Assembly: GCF_014171575.1 (NCBI RefSeq)
Contig: NZ_CP050453.1
Coordinates: 1,736,001 to 1,800,000, forward strand
Length of the DNA: 64,000 bases
Origin: Microbacterium sp. Se63.02b
GTDB lineage: Bacteria; Actinomycetota; Actinomycetes; Actinomycetales; Microbacteriaceae
Direction of reading: 5' to 3'
In this document: one piece after another, positions 39,623 through 49,115 of the stretch
Numbering within the stretch: the stretch's first letter is position 1
Layout of the letters: each line of letters opens with the position of its first letter
Program-made: the position numbers and the translations under genes
Notes under the pieces: model-generated
What the model saw: only the letters and a program-made list of their open reading frames with translations
What the model was told of the DNA's origin: nothing
Database searches by the model: none

Positions 39623-40492
39623 TCAGTCGGTGATCCGACAGTGCGTGGTGAGCTCGCCGATGCCGTCGATTCCGACGGTGACGGTCGAGTGGTCGCGCAA
39701 GAAGATCTGCGGATCGCGGGAGTACCCAGCGCCACCAGGGCTCCCGGTCGAGATCAGGGTGCCCGGCAGCAGGGTGAGCGACTGAGAGAGGTGGGCGATC
39801 AGCTTCGCGACCGAACGCACCATCTGGTCGGTGCTCGCGTCCTGGACGGTGTGGCCGTCGACGACGGCCCAGATGTGCAGATCCTGCGGGTCGGCGACTT
39901 CGTCCGCCGTCACCGCGAAGGGGCCCGTGGGGGTGAATCCGTCGAAGGACTTGCACCGCGACCACTGCGCCTCCGAGAACTGGATGTTCCTGGCGGTGAT
40001 GTCGTTCACCACGGTGTAGCCCCAGACGTGCGAGAGCGCATCGGCCTCGCCGACGTCCTTCGCGGGGGTGCCGATGAGCACGCCGAGCTCCGCCTCGTAG
40101 TCGACCGCTTCGCTCAGAGACCGTGGCCAGGACGTGGTCTGCTCGTGACCGGTGAGGGAGTTCGGCCACAGCGTGAACACGGTCGGGGCGGCATCGGTCT
40201 TCAGGCCGAGCTCGCTCGAGTGCGCGGCGTAGTTCAGGCCGACGGCGAGGACCGCCGGTGGTGCGAGCACTGCGGATGAGAACTCCCAGTCGCCCAGCGG
40301 GTGGCGCGGTGCGGTGCTCTGCGCGAGAGCGGCACGCAACTGCTCGAGCAGGGCGTCCCCTCCCTCGATCAGCCGTTGCAGGGTGGCAGGGGCGTCGGTC
40401 AGGAGGTCAGAGACGAAGATGGCGTCCGAGTCCTGCACCACGGCGAGCATCGCGCGAGGGGAGTCAGGACGGCGCAGATGAGCGAACCGCAT
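39623..40492 (-). CDS. Fumarylacetoacetate hydrolase-family protein
   Basis: A 289-residue protein with an FAH fold: GLNYAAHSSELG, the metal-binding EAELGVLIG, and the KSFDGFTPTGPF and GTLISTGSPGG motifs. Members cleave or decarboxylate beta-dicarbonyl acids (acylpyruvate hydrolases, homoprotocatechuate catabolism). The substrate is unknown. ATG 40492 (MRFAHLRRP) is chosen because TACCGT lies six bases upstream and family members begin like this; the longer frame to 40543 is unlikely. Confidence 0.88.
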   Translation of the reverse strand: MRFAHLRRPDSPRAMLAVVQDSDAIFVSDLLTDAPATLQRLIEGGDALLEQLRAALAQSTAPRHPLGDWEFSSAVLAPPAVLAVGLNYAAHSSELGLKTDAAPTVFTLWPNSLTGHEQTTSWPRSLSEAVDYEAELGVLIGTPAKDVGEADALSHVWGYTVVNDITARNIQFSEAQWSRCKSFDGFTPTGPFAVTADEVADPQDLHIWAVVDGHTVQDASTDQMVRSVAKLIAHLSQSLTLLPGTLISTGSPGGAGYSRDPQIFLRDHSTVTVGIDGIGELTTHCRITD

Positions 40493-40580
40493 GGTTCTAC
40501 GGTACCCGGTGGCGGGCTGCGGGCGCGTGGAGGACTCAGCCATACCGGCGCGTGCTCTCTTGTGCCCCTAGGCTTTGCCT

Positions 40581-41817
40581 ATGAGTTTCGGAGGACCGCC
40601 CCCGCCGCAGCAGCCATCCCCGTTCACGCCGCCTCCGCGCCAGGGAGTGCAGCCGGGCTATGCCTCCCCGCTGGCTCAGCCGACACCGTACACGCCGCCT
40701 GCCCCGGTCGCGCCCGCACCGGCCGAGTCGCTGCCCGCGTTGCCCATGCCGACGCGCAAGGGGCGGACGATCTCGCTGTGGCTGTTCAGCTTCCTCGGCT
40801 TCCTGCTTCTCGCGCTGATCGGGTACTTCGGCTGGGCTCTCGGCGTCACGGCATCGGTGGTCGGGCTGATCCTGGCCCTCATCCCGTTGACGGTGGTGTT
40901 CCTCGGCGTGCGGATGATCGATCGCTGGGAGCCGGAGCCGAAACGGCTCGTGCTCTTCGCGGTCGCCTGGGGCGCGGTCGCGGCCGTGGGGCTCACACTC
41001 CTCGTCGACATCGGTCTGAAGATCCTGATCGGACCCACTCCTGATGCCTTCTCCGCCGTGGTGCAGGCGCCCATCGTCGAGGAGTTCTGGAAGGGCCTCG
41101 GCATCTTCCTGATCTTCCTGCTCGCCCGTCGGGCATTCGACGGCCCGGTCGACGGTGTCGTGTACGGCGCGCTCGTGGGCGCAGGGTTCGCGTTCACCGA
41201 GAACATCCAGTACTTCGCGCTCAGCCTCATCGAGGGCGGGGGAGAGCAGCTCACCGTGACGTTCGCCGTACGCGCCATCCTCTCGCCCTTCGCGCACGCC
41301 ATGTTCACCGCCGTCACCGGTTTCGCGATCGGTCTCGTCGCGCGCAGGCACGGGTCAGCGGGTTCCGCGTTCGGGGCGGGACTCGTCGGCATGATCGGTG
41401 CTGTCCTGCTCCACGCGCTGTGGAACGGGTCAGCCACCTTCGCCGACTTCTTCGGCCTGTACTTCACCCTTCAGGTGCCGCTGTTCATCGGGTTCATCCT
41501 GGGCATCGTGGCTCTTCGCCGGGAAGAAGCCCGTCTGACCCGCGCCCGCCTCGCCGAGTATGCGAGCGCGGGGTGGTTCACGCCCGAGGAGGTCACGATG
41601 CTGGCGACGCCGAGTGGGCGCAAAGCAGGCCTCACCTGGGCGCGTGGCCTCCGCGGCGACCGGCGTCCCCTCATGCGGGAGTTCATCAAGGACGCGACCG
41701 CCCTGGCCGCGGTCCGCCAACGAGCGATCACCGGACGAGACCCGCTCGCCGTCGAGGACGAGCGCGCCCCTCCTGATCCGCACGCGCGCGGCACGGGCGG
41801 CATTGCTGGCCTACTAG
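40581..41817 (+). CDS. PrsW-family intramembrane protease, one frame break near the end
   Basis: About 411 residues. A Pro/Gln-rich N-terminal cytoplasmic stretch (1-55) is followed by some eight membrane segments. The family motifs APIVEEFWKG (EExxK-like, paired glutamates), FAFTENIQYF and the HALWN histidine are present; PrsW-type proteases (glutamic protease fold) cleave membrane regulators such as anti-sigma factors. One C fewer in the CCCC at 41765-41768 gives the natural end at 41817; the uncorrected frame runs to 41972 over the next gene. ATG 40581 is six bases after TAGGCT. Confidence 0.82.
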
Positions 41818-41853
41818 GTGCGCCCACGGGATGCGCGGGGGAGAGAGGGAGGC

Positions 41854-42534
41854 ATGAGCACTTTCGTCTTGATCCACGGCGGGGGAGATGTCGGCTGGTC
41901 CTGGCATCTCGTGGCCGCGGAACTCGAAGCGCGCGGGCACGAGGTGTTCGCTCCGGACCTTCTCGCCGATGACGACTCGCTGACTCTCGAGGACTATACG
42001 GATGCCGTCGTCGCGGCCGTCGGTGCCCGACAGGACACGGTCGTGGTCGGGCATTCGTTCGGGGCGTTCACCGCTCCTCTCGTCGCCGAGCGGCTGTCAT
42101 CCCGACTCCTGGTGCTGGCCGCAGGCATGATCCCGCTGCCCGGCGAGCCGCCCGAGCGATGGTGGGCGGACTCCGGCTACCTCGCTGCGGCGGAGGAGCA
42201 GGCCGCCCGTGACGGCGGGCTGACCGGCAACGACGACCCCTACGTGAGCTTCTATCAGGATGTTCCGCGCTGGCTGGTCGACGAGGCGCTTCGACGAGAG
42301 CGCGCACACCCTTCGCGGGCGGCGATGCAGACGCCGTGGCCTCTCGAGAGATGGCCCGACATGCCCACGAGATTCGTCGTGTTCGCGGACGATCGGTTCT
42401 TCCCTCCGAGCTTTCTCCGGCGACTCGCGCTGGAGCGTCTCGGAGTCATCGCCGACGAGGTCCCCGGGGGTCATTGCGCCATGCTGAGCAGGCCGAGGGA
42501 GATCGCGGAACTGCTGGTCGGCTACCTCGATTGA
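41854..42534 (+). CDS. Alpha/beta hydrolase
   Basis: A 226-residue hydrolase with oxyanion HGGGDVGWSW, nucleophile VVGHSFGA (Ser about 72), and a C-terminal GGHCAML histidine. It resembles the small esterase/salicylate-esterase-like group. The substrate is unknown. The start at 41854 has a strong GAGGGAGG ribosome site. It follows PrsW on the same strand by 36 bases. Confidence 0.85.
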   Translation: MSTFVLIHGGGDVGWSWHLVAAELEARGHEVFAPDLLADDDSLTLEDYTDAVVAAVGARQDTVVVGHSFGAFTAPLVAERLSSRLLVLAAGMIPLPGEPPERWWADSGYLAAAEEQAARDGGLTGNDDPYVSFYQDVPRWLVDEALRRERAHPSRAAMQTPWPLERWPDMPTRFVVFADDRFFPPSFLRRLALERLGVIADEVPGGHCAMLSRPREIAELLVGYLD

Positions 42535-42558
42535 GTCCGGGCGCGCCTCGCGGACAAG

Positions 42559-42609
42559 ACTCAGCGCCCGGTGCTGCGGCGATGCCTGCGAGTCTCCCGG
42601 GCGCTGAGT
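42559..42609. terminator. 13-bp inverted repeat after the hydrolase gene
   Basis: ACTCAGCGCCCGG (42559-42571) and CCGGGCGCTGAGT (42597-42609) are perfect complements around a 25-base loop. It is probably a terminator. Two further small hairpins follow before 42660, so a short structured RNA is an alternative. Nothing else is seen in 42535-42700. Confidence 0.5.
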
Positions 42610-42706
42610 TGATCTGTAAACAGGGTGCACCCGGCCCTCGCGGGTGTCAAGAGGTTCTTGTCCTCGCTGCTTCTCGGGGTGTTCGCTGTGAGCAGGTGCG
42701 ATCGCG

Positions 42707-42736
42707 TTGACCGGGTCAGTCGCGCTCGGGTTTGAT
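42707..42736 (+). promoter_or_regulatory. Promoter of the FKBP gene
   Basis: TTGACC (42707-42712), an 18-base spacer and TTTGAT (42731-42736), then six bases to ATG 42743. This is one of the few places where both hexamers are recognisable. Confidence 0.65.
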
Positions 42737-42742
42737 GGAGGC

Positions 42743-43111
42743 ATGACTGATCGCACAAAGCCTGAGTTCGATGCCCCCAGCACCCCCGCGCCCGCGGAGC
42801 TCGTCATCCGCGACATCATCGAGGGAGACGGCGCCGAGGCGAAGCCCGGCGACACCGTGACCGTCCACTATGCCGGCGTCGAGTTCGACTCCGGCGAGGA
42901 GTTCGACTCGTCCTGGGGTCGGGGCGAGACCATCCAGTTCCCGCTTCGCGGTCTGATCCAGGGGTGGCAGGACGGCATTCCCGGCATGAAGGTCGGTGGT
43001 CGTCGCGAGCTGATCATCCCCCCGCACCTCGCATACGGACCCGTCGGCGGAGGTCACTTCCTCTCCGGGAAGACGCTGATCTTCATCATCGATCTCGTCG
43101 CGGTGGGCTGA
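42743..43111 (+). CDS. FKBP-type peptidyl-prolyl cis-trans isomerase
   Basis: A 122-residue single-domain FKBP that speeds proline isomerisation in proteins. It has GDTVTVHYAG, the FDSSWGRGE bulge, FPLRGLIQGWQDGIPGMKVGGRRELIIPPHLAYG (over residues 66-99) and the C-terminal FIIDLV strand. No signal peptide is seen, so it is cytoplasmic. It ends just before a strong terminator. Confidence 0.93.
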   Translation: MTDRTKPEFDAPSTPAPAELVIRDIIEGDGAEAKPGDTVTVHYAGVEFDSGEEFDSSWGRGETIQFPLRGLIQGWQDGIPGMKVGGRRELIIPPHLAYGPVGGGHFLSGKTLIFIIDLVAVG

Positions 43112-43127
43112 CCACTCGGGCTCGCGC

Positions 43128-43161
43128 GGGGCGCTCCTCTTCAATGGAAGAGGAGCGCCCC
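43128..43161 (+). terminator. Terminator after FKBP gene
   Basis: A 15-bp perfect stem (GGGGCGCTCCTCTTC and its complement) with the four-base loop AATG, 16 bases after the FKBP stop and followed by GTTCTG. Confidence 0.8.
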
Positions 43162-43292
43162 GTTCTGTGTCGCGAAACTCTTCTCCATTCAGGGGAATAC
43201 ATGCGGGTGAATGTAAGTTGTCACAGGAGTCGCGGTGAACGCGGCCCTTGTCCGAAGCCGCAACAGCGGCCGATGTCTCCAGAGGAGAAACC

Positions 43293-43847
43293 ATGACCAG
43301 CATCGACATCCCCGGCTACCGACCCGGCACCTGGGTGCTCGACCCCGCTCACAGCGAGGTCACCTTCAGCGTCCGTCACATGATGATCTCCAAGGTGCGC
43401 GGCACGTTCGGGGTCAAGAACGCCACGCTGATCGCACCCGAGAACCCGCTCGAGGCCAAGGTCGAGGCGTCTGTCGACGTCACCTCGGTCGACACCAAGG
43501 ACGACGGCCGCGATGCGCACCTCCGCTCGGCCGACTTCTTCGACACCGAGAACTTCCCGACCATGGAGTTCGTCTCCACGGGCGCCCGCGTCAAGGGCGA
43601 CGACCTGTTCGTCGACGGCGACCTCACGATCCGCGGCATCACCAAGCCGGTCAGCTTCGAGCTCGACTTCGGCGGCTTCGGCACCGACCCGTACGGCAAC
43701 TACAAGGCCGGCGCCTCCGCCAAGACCGTGATCAACCGCGAGGACTTCGGTCTCACCTGGAACGCGGCACTCGAGACGGGTGGAGTGCTCGTCGGCAAGG
43801 ACGTGACGATCACCCTCGACCTGCAGGGCGCGCTGCAGCAGGACTGA
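43293..43847 (+). CDS. YceI-family protein
   Basis: A 184-residue lipocalin-like protein of the YceI family, which binds polyisoprenoid-type lipids. It contains WVLDPAHSEVTFSVRHMMISKVRG-type sequence (15-38), ADFFDTENFPTMEF and LTIRGITKPV. No signal peptide, so a cytoplasmic form. The ribosome site GAGGAG lies seven bases before ATG 43293. Its role could be in isoprenoid quinone handling or stress. Confidence 0.9.
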   Translation: MTSIDIPGYRPGTWVLDPAHSEVTFSVRHMMISKVRGTFGVKNATLIAPENPLEAKVEASVDVTSVDTKDDGRDAHLRSADFFDTENFPTMEFVSTGARVKGDDLFVDGDLTIRGITKPVSFELDFGGFGTDPYGNYKAGASAKTVINREDFGLTWNAALETGGVLVGKDVTITLDLQGALQQD

Positions 43848-43881
43848 TCTCGATCCGGCAGTCTCCCGAACCCCGGGCCCG

Positions 43882-45174
43882 TCAGGGCTCGGGGTTCTCT
43901 GCGTCGTAGTCGTGGAACCGGCGGTTGCGGCGGGAGAGCATCGCGACGAGGGCGATCACGAGCACGCCGCCCAGCAACGGCGGGAACCAGAGCGTGGTGA
44001 GCGTGGCCAGCGTGCCGGCGTACAGAGCCCCCACGCGGGGCCCGCCGGCGACGACGACCACGAACAGGCCCTGCAGGCGCCCGCGCATGGCATCGGGCAC
44101 CGCGGCCTGCATCATGGTGTTGCGATAGATCGAGCTGACGTTGTCGGAGGCACCGGAGAGGGCGAGCGCCACGCAGGCCGCGACGATCAGGCCGACATTC
44201 GGTGCGTCTTCGCCGACGGGGGCGGAGAAGGCTCCGACGAGCAGGACGACCCCGAACAGCAGGATCGATGCGCCGTAGGCCTCGACGGCGCGCGCGATGC
44301 CCCGACCGTGCCAGCGGTACTGGACGACGCGACCGGAGAACAGGCTCGACGCGAACGTGCCGACGGCCACGGCGGCCGTGAGGATGCCTGTGGTGACGGC
44401 ACCCCCGCCGAGGAGCACGGTGCCGAGGGCGGGGAACAGCACAAGGGGCTGCCCGAAGGTCATCGCGATGATGTCGATGATGTACTGCATCCGGATGTTG
44501 CCGGCCCTGCGGAGGAATCGCCATCCGTCGACGAGCGACTCGAGCCCAGGGCGGACGGTCTCGCCCTCTGGGCGCAGGGTCGGAAGCGTCCACAAGCCGA
44601 GGAACATCGACAGCATCAGCACGACGTCGATCGTGTAGGTCCAGCCATAGCCGGTCAGCGCCACGAGGACGCCGGCCAGGGCGGGGCCCGCCATCACGGT
44701 GAGTCCGAATGCGACGCCGTTGAGGGCGGACGCGGCGGCCAGCTGCGCGCGCGGGATCAGGCGTGGCACGATCGCGGTGCGCGTCGCCATCCCGACGGAG
44801 TTCGCCGCCGAGTTGATCATGCTCAGTGCGTACAGCCACCAGATGGTCTCGGTACCCGTCCAGGTCAGCGCCGCGAGCAGTGCGGTGGATGCGAAGGTGA
44901 TGGTGGCGGCGATCAGCGCCACCCGGCGACGGTCGAATGCATCCGCGAGCATCCCGCCGTACAAGCCCGCCAGGATCATCGGGACGAGCCCCGCCACCGC
45001 GATCATCGATACCGCGAAGGTGCTCTGCGTGAGCACGAACACGTGCAGCATCACCGTGACGATCGTGAGCTGGCCGCCGATGCCCGCGAGGGTCGAGCCG
45101 ATCCACATCCGCGCGAACGCAGGGCTGGTCTTCAGGGGAGTGAGGTCGATCAGGTGACCGCGTCGGGCGCTCAC
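43882..45174 (-). CDS. MFS-family transporter
   Basis: About 430 residues with twelve hydrophobic segments, of the MFS_3/enterobactin-exporter-like (EntS) group: GLYGGMLADAFDRRRVAL is the loop 2-3 motif. It is probably an exporter of a drug or siderophore; the substrate is unknown. The start is GTG 45174, overlapping by four bases (GTGA) the stop of a 7-codon frame that begins six bases after a TAGGCT hexamer. The longer upstream frame to 45312 is not supported. It is divergent from rpsO. Confidence 0.85.
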   Translation of the reverse strand: MSARRGHLIDLTPLKTSPAFARMWIGSTLAGIGGQLTIVTVMLHVFVLTQSTFAVSMIAVAGLVPMILAGLYGGMLADAFDRRRVALIAATITFASTALLAALTWTGTETIWWLYALSMINSAANSVGMATRTAIVPRLIPRAQLAAASALNGVAFGLTVMAGPALAGVLVALTGYGWTYTIDVVLMLSMFLGLWTLPTLRPEGETVRPGLESLVDGWRFLRRAGNIRMQYIIDIIAMTFGQPLVLFPALGTVLLGGGAVTTGILTAAVAVGTFASSLFSGRVVQYRWHGRGIARAVEAYGASILLFGVVLLVGAFSAPVGEDAPNVGLIVAACVALALSGASDNVSSIYRNTMMQAAVPDAMRGRLQGLFVVVVAGGPRVGALYAGTLATLTTLWFPPLLGGVLVIALVAMLSRRNRRFHDYDAENPEP

Positions 45175-45194
45175 TCGTCGATCTTCTTCTGCAC
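45171..45194 (-). CDS. Possible 7-codon leaderless frame before the MFS gene
   Basis: GTG 45194 reads M-Q-K-K-I-D-E then TGA, with the stop overlapping the MFS start as GTGA. TAGGCT (45201-45206) lies exactly six bases before it. It may be a real coupling peptide, or just a 20-base leader whose AGAAGAAG acts as the ribosome site. Confidence 0.35.
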   Translation of the reverse strand: MQKKIDE

Positions 45195-45360
45195 CTCTCG
45201 AGCCTAGTTGAGGCGGAACCGGGGGGCGTCCGGCTGCGGTGCGCGGGAGGAGCCGCCGGCTGGTAGACTCTTCAGGTTGCCGTTCGATCGGCCGCGGATA
45301 AAGAGAGCCCACGCATCAGGCGTCGGGCGCCGCGCAACAAGCAGAGAGGGGATCGAATCT

Positions 45361-45630
45361 ATGGCACTGGAAGCAGACGTCAAGAAGGCGATCATCGAAG
45401 AGTACGCGACGCACCCCGGTGACACCGGATCCCCCGAGGTGCAGGTCGCGATGCTGACGCAGCGCATCAAGGACCTCACCGAGCACCTCAAGGAGCACAA
45501 GCACGACCACCACTCGCGTCGTGGGCTGTTCCTGCTCGTCGGTCAGCGCCGCCGTCTCCTCGGCTACCTCCAGGACATCGACATCGAGCGTTACCGCTCG
45601 CTGATCGAGCGTCTCGGACTTCGTCGCTGA
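45361..45630 (+). CDS. rpsO: 30S ribosomal protein S15
   Basis: Primary 16S rRNA-binding protein, 89 residues, with the family core [17 protein letters not shown] and [27 protein letters not shown] (45264-45269) is the likely -10, leaving a leader of about 85 bases that could carry autoregulation, as known in other bacteria. The usual neighbour pnp is 13.5 kb downstream here. Confidence 0.97.
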   Translation: MALEADVKKAIIEEYATHPGDTGSPEVQVAMLTQRIKDLTEHLKEHKHDHHSRRGLFLLVGQRRRLLGYLQDIDIERYRSLIERLGLRR

Positions 45631-45671
45631 GGCACCGCGACCCTGCGTTCAATCGCGCAGAACATTCTTGA

Positions 45672-45702
45672 GAAGGCCGCCCCACGGTGTGGGGCGGCCT
45701 TC
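45672..45702. terminator. Terminator after rpsO, shared with convergent gene
   Basis: GAAGGCCGCCCCAC-GGT-GTGGGGCGGCCTTC: a perfect 14-bp stem with a three-base loop, then GTCATG. It lies between convergent rpsO and the oxygenase gene. Confidence 0.85.
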
Positions 45703-45739
45703 GTCATGCCTGGGCCTCGTGCGGGGGTACCGCGGAGCG

Positions 45740-46743
45740 TCAGGCGGGAGAGGCCACCAGGTCGGCATGGTGGATCGCCGCGACGTCGGGGTGCGCGCGC
45801 AGGCGTGACTTGAGTGCGTTCTCGCCGTACAGCGCGTGGATCGGGTTGCTCGGATCCTTCGTGACGCCCTTCGCCTCCGCGGCGAGTTCGGCGGGAAGCT
45901 CGATCAACGGGAGCCGCTTGTCGAGCGCGGGGTTGAAGAAGAACGGGATCGAGATGCGGTCGTCGGGGGCCTGGGGCGACACGACGCGATGGTTCGTGGC
46001 CTTGAGGTACCCGCCCGTCGCATACTCCAGCAGCTCGCCGATGTTCACGACGAAGGCGCCGGGCACCGGGGAGCGTCGACCCAGGTGCCGTCGCGCTCGA
46101 CCTGGAGGCCGCCCTTGCCCGGCTCGACCCAGAGCAGGGTCAGGACGCCGGAGTCCTTGTGCGCTCCCACGCCCTGCTGGGGCTCCGGCTCGTGCGTGCC
46201 CGGGTATCGGACGATCTTGATCAGCGTCGAGGGCTCGCCGAAGTGCTCGTCGAAGTACGTCTCCTCCGCGCCGAGGGTCTGCGCCCACTCACGCAGGAGC
46301 CTGCGCGCGACCTCCGACAGCGTCTCGTGCCACTCGGCGACGACCTCCTGCAGCTCGGGCTGCGCCGACGGCCAGAGGTTGGGGCCGATGAGGCGATTGA
46401 ACGCAGGGCCGCCGTCGACGGGTTCGCGCTCGGGCCCGATGTCGATCTGCTCGCGCCAATCGACCTGCCCCTGCGTCCGCTCTCCGCCGATGCGGGTGTA
46501 TCCGCGGAAGTGCGGGCTGTGCACGTTCTCGATCGCCAGCTTGTCCGCTTCGGGAAGGGCGAAGAAGTCGAGTGCTGCGCGGTGCAGGCGGGCTTCGAGC
46601 TCGGGGGAGATGCCGGTGCCGGTGAGGTAGAAGAACCCGACGTCGTGCGTTGCGGCCCTGAGATCGTCGCGGAATCGCGCCGCGGCCTCCGGGCCTTCGT
46701 CGAGCTGGGACAGGTCGAGGATGGGAAGCGAGAGTTCAGCCAT
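45740..46743 (-). CDS. Fe(II)/2-oxoglutarate oxygenase (isopenicillin N synthase-like), one frame break
   Basis: About 334 residues. The jelly-roll core carries HKD (GAHKDSGVLTLLW) as His and Asp iron ligands, then the distal His in NHRVVSP with the 2-oxoglutarate-binding RxS-like motif. The substrate is unknown; relatives oxidise amino acids, peptides or secondary metabolites. The frame slips at about 46065-46068, where one added base gives VDAPPVPGAFVVN. ATG 46743 is six bases after TACCCT on the reverse strand. Confidence 0.85.
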
Positions 46744-46866
46744 GGACCGAGGGTATGTCGGCTCTCTCGGTGCGAGCTCGACTGTTGCGTCGCATTACCG
46801 TCGCGCACATCGAGCACCGCACCCCCGGTTCCGACGCGGGCGGCGCGGGTGCTAGAGTCTCGTGAG

Positions 46867-46885
46867 TAAGGGCTGCCTTACCTCA
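46867..46885 (-). promoter_or_regulatory. DtxR/IdeR-like iron box before efeU
   Basis: Read on the reverse strand the 19-bp site begins TGAGGTAAGGC and matches 13 of 19 positions of the classic TTAGGTTAGGCTAACCTAA consensus. It lies right after a TAGAGT -10 (46853-46858), over the expected transcription start, as needed for iron-dependent repression. Confidence 0.65.
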
Positions 46886-46909
46886 GTAATCATCCGGGAG
46901 TCAGGCTCC

Positions 46910-47849
46910 GTGCTCGCCACTTTTCTCATCGGCCTCCGCGAGGGGCTTGAAGCCGCACTCGTCGTCGGCATCCTCGTCGCCTACCTCCGCCGCCTCGGGC
47001 GCACGGATGCTCTCCCACGGATGTGGGCGGGTGTCGGACTCGCGATCGCCCTCGCTCTCGGCATCGGCGCTGTCCTCACGTTCGGCGCGTACGAGCTCAC
47101 CTTCACCGCGCAGGAGCTGATCGGCGGCACGCTGTCGCTCCTCGCCGTCGGCATGGTGACCTGGATGATCTTCTGGATGCAGCGCGCCGGACGCACGATG
47201 AAGGCGTCCCTCGAGGGCGGCATCGATCGCGCGCTCACCGTCGGAGGGCTCTGGGCTCTCATCGCGATCGGCTTCGTCTCGGTCGCTCGAGAGGGCATCG
47301 AGACGACGTTGCTGCTGTGGTCGATGGTGCAGGCGTTCGGCGACGCGCCGGCGGCGCTGCTCGGGGCCCTCCTCGGCCTCGCGACCGCCGTGCTCATCGG
47401 CTGGCTGATCTCCCGTGGCGCGGTCAAGCTCGACCTGCGTCGCTTCTTCGCGTGGACCGGCGGCTTCCTGGTGATCGTCGCCGCCGGAGTCCTCGCCTAC
47501 GCCTTCATGGACCTGCAGGAGGCGGGCGCTCTTCCCGGTCCGTTCACCGCGGCGGCGCCGATCGACGCGGCGTCCGGCGGGGTGCTCGTCGGGTGGGGCG
47601 CATTCCCGTTCGGGTGGGCCTTCGACGCGTCGTCCGTGATCGCGCCGGGGGCACCCTCGCAACGGTGCTGCAGGCGACGATCGGCTTCATGCCGAAGATG
47701 ACCTGGCTGCAGGTCATCGCGTGGGGTGTACGTCGTCGTCGTCGGCTCGCTGTACATCCGGGGCCTCCGCGTGAAGCGCCCATCCGCACCGCACGCCGCC
47801 ACGGCCCCGAAGACCGATCCTTCCCCTCTCACCACAAGGAGCAGCATGA
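46910..47849 (+). CDS. efeU: Iron permease of the EfeUOB system (FTR1 family), frame broken two or three times
   Basis: Membrane permease for iron, about 310 residues and seven membrane segments. It has the REGLE iron motif twice: LREGLEAALV near the N-terminus and AREGIETTLLL in the second half. One added G at about 47647-47650 and one at 47722-47725 restore GGTLATVLQAT and WGVYVVVVGSLYIRG. The end is uncertain: one C fewer in 47823-47826 would let it stop at 47849, overlapping efeO by ATGA; otherwise it runs into efeO. GTG 46910 is the likely start, giving the usual hydrophobic opening. Confidence 0.85.
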
Positions 47850-49077
47850 CCATCTCGCATCGTGTCCTGGGCGCACTGGCCGCGGCTGGCGCCGCAGCGC
47901 TCGTCCTGAGCGGCTGTGTCGCGAAGAGCGACGGTGCGGCAGGCGCCGCGTTCGACGTCTCCTCGACGGACGGCGAATGCGCTGTCTCGGCGGACACGGC
48001 GAAGAGCGGCACGCTCACCTTCGCCGTGAAGAACGACACCGACCAGGTCTCGGAGTTCTACCTCCTGGCCGAAGACGGACTGCGCATCGTGGGAGAGGTC
48101 GAGAACATCGCGCCTGCCGCATCCCGCACACTCACGGTCGTCGCGCAGCCCGGCGACTACTTCACCCTGTGCAAGCCCGGCATGATCGGCGACGGGGTCG
48201 GCAAGGCCGCGTTCACCGTGACCGGCGATCGCGTCGCCGTCGACGGCCCCGACTCGGAGCAGAAGCAGAAGGCCGTCGACCTCTACGCGGCATTCGTGAA
48301 GGACCAGGTCGGCCAGCTCGTCCCGGCGGTCGAGGATCTCGCCTCGGCCTACGAGGCCGGCGACGACGAGGCGGCACGCGAACTCTTCCCCGGACGCGGG
48401 CGTTCTACGAGCGCATCGAGCCGGTCGCGGAGGCGCTGGGCGACCTCGACCCGCGCATCGACTACCGCGAGGTCGACGCCGTCGCCGAGGGGCTGGACTG
48501 GACGGGTTTCCACCGCATCGAGAAGGACCTGTGGGTGCCGGCGCAGGATGCGCTGAACGCCGACGGCGAGACGCCGGCGTGGCAGGACTGGACACCGTCG
48601 ACCCCGCAGGAGCGGGCCGACTACGGCGACCTGCTCCTCGCGGACGTCCAGGAACTCTACGACTACGTCCACTCGGACGACTTCACCACGGCGCTCGAAG
48701 ACCAGGGCATCGGCGGCATCTCGAACGGCGCCATCGCCCTGCTCGACGAGGTGGCCACCGGCAAGATCTCCGGCGAGGAGGATTGGTGGTCCGGGACCGA
48801 CCTGTACGACTTCGCGGCGAACGTCGAGGGCTCGAAGATGGCCTTCTCGCTCGTCGAGGACTTCGCCGTCGCACAGGGCGACGCGGGCGCCGCGCTCGTC
48901 GATGAGATCGAGGCGGGGTACGCCGCTCTCGAGAACTCGCTCGCCGCACACGGCTCGCTGACCGACGGCTTCGTCGGGTACGCGGAACTGACCGAGGAGA
49001 ACAAGCGCGAGTTCACCGATCTGATCAACGCGCTGGCCGAGCCGCTCTCGCAGCTCACCGGCACGGTCCTGGACTGA
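47846..49077 (+). CDS. efeO: Iron uptake lipoprotein EfeO, one frame break
   Basis: About 410 residues. A lipoprotein signal with lipobox LSGC (Cys about 24) is followed by a cupredoxin-like domain (about 30-130, GDYFTLCKPGM) and an M75 domain with the HxxE metal motif in FHRIEKDLW. It should bind ferrous/ferric iron outside the membrane and pass it to EfeU. The frame slips at about 48388-48391, where one added C gives LFPRTRAFYERIE. It is the middle gene of efeUOB. Confidence 0.88.
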
Positions 49078-49115
49078 TCGATGTCGAGCGCGATCGGACG
49101 GGTACCATCACGGAC

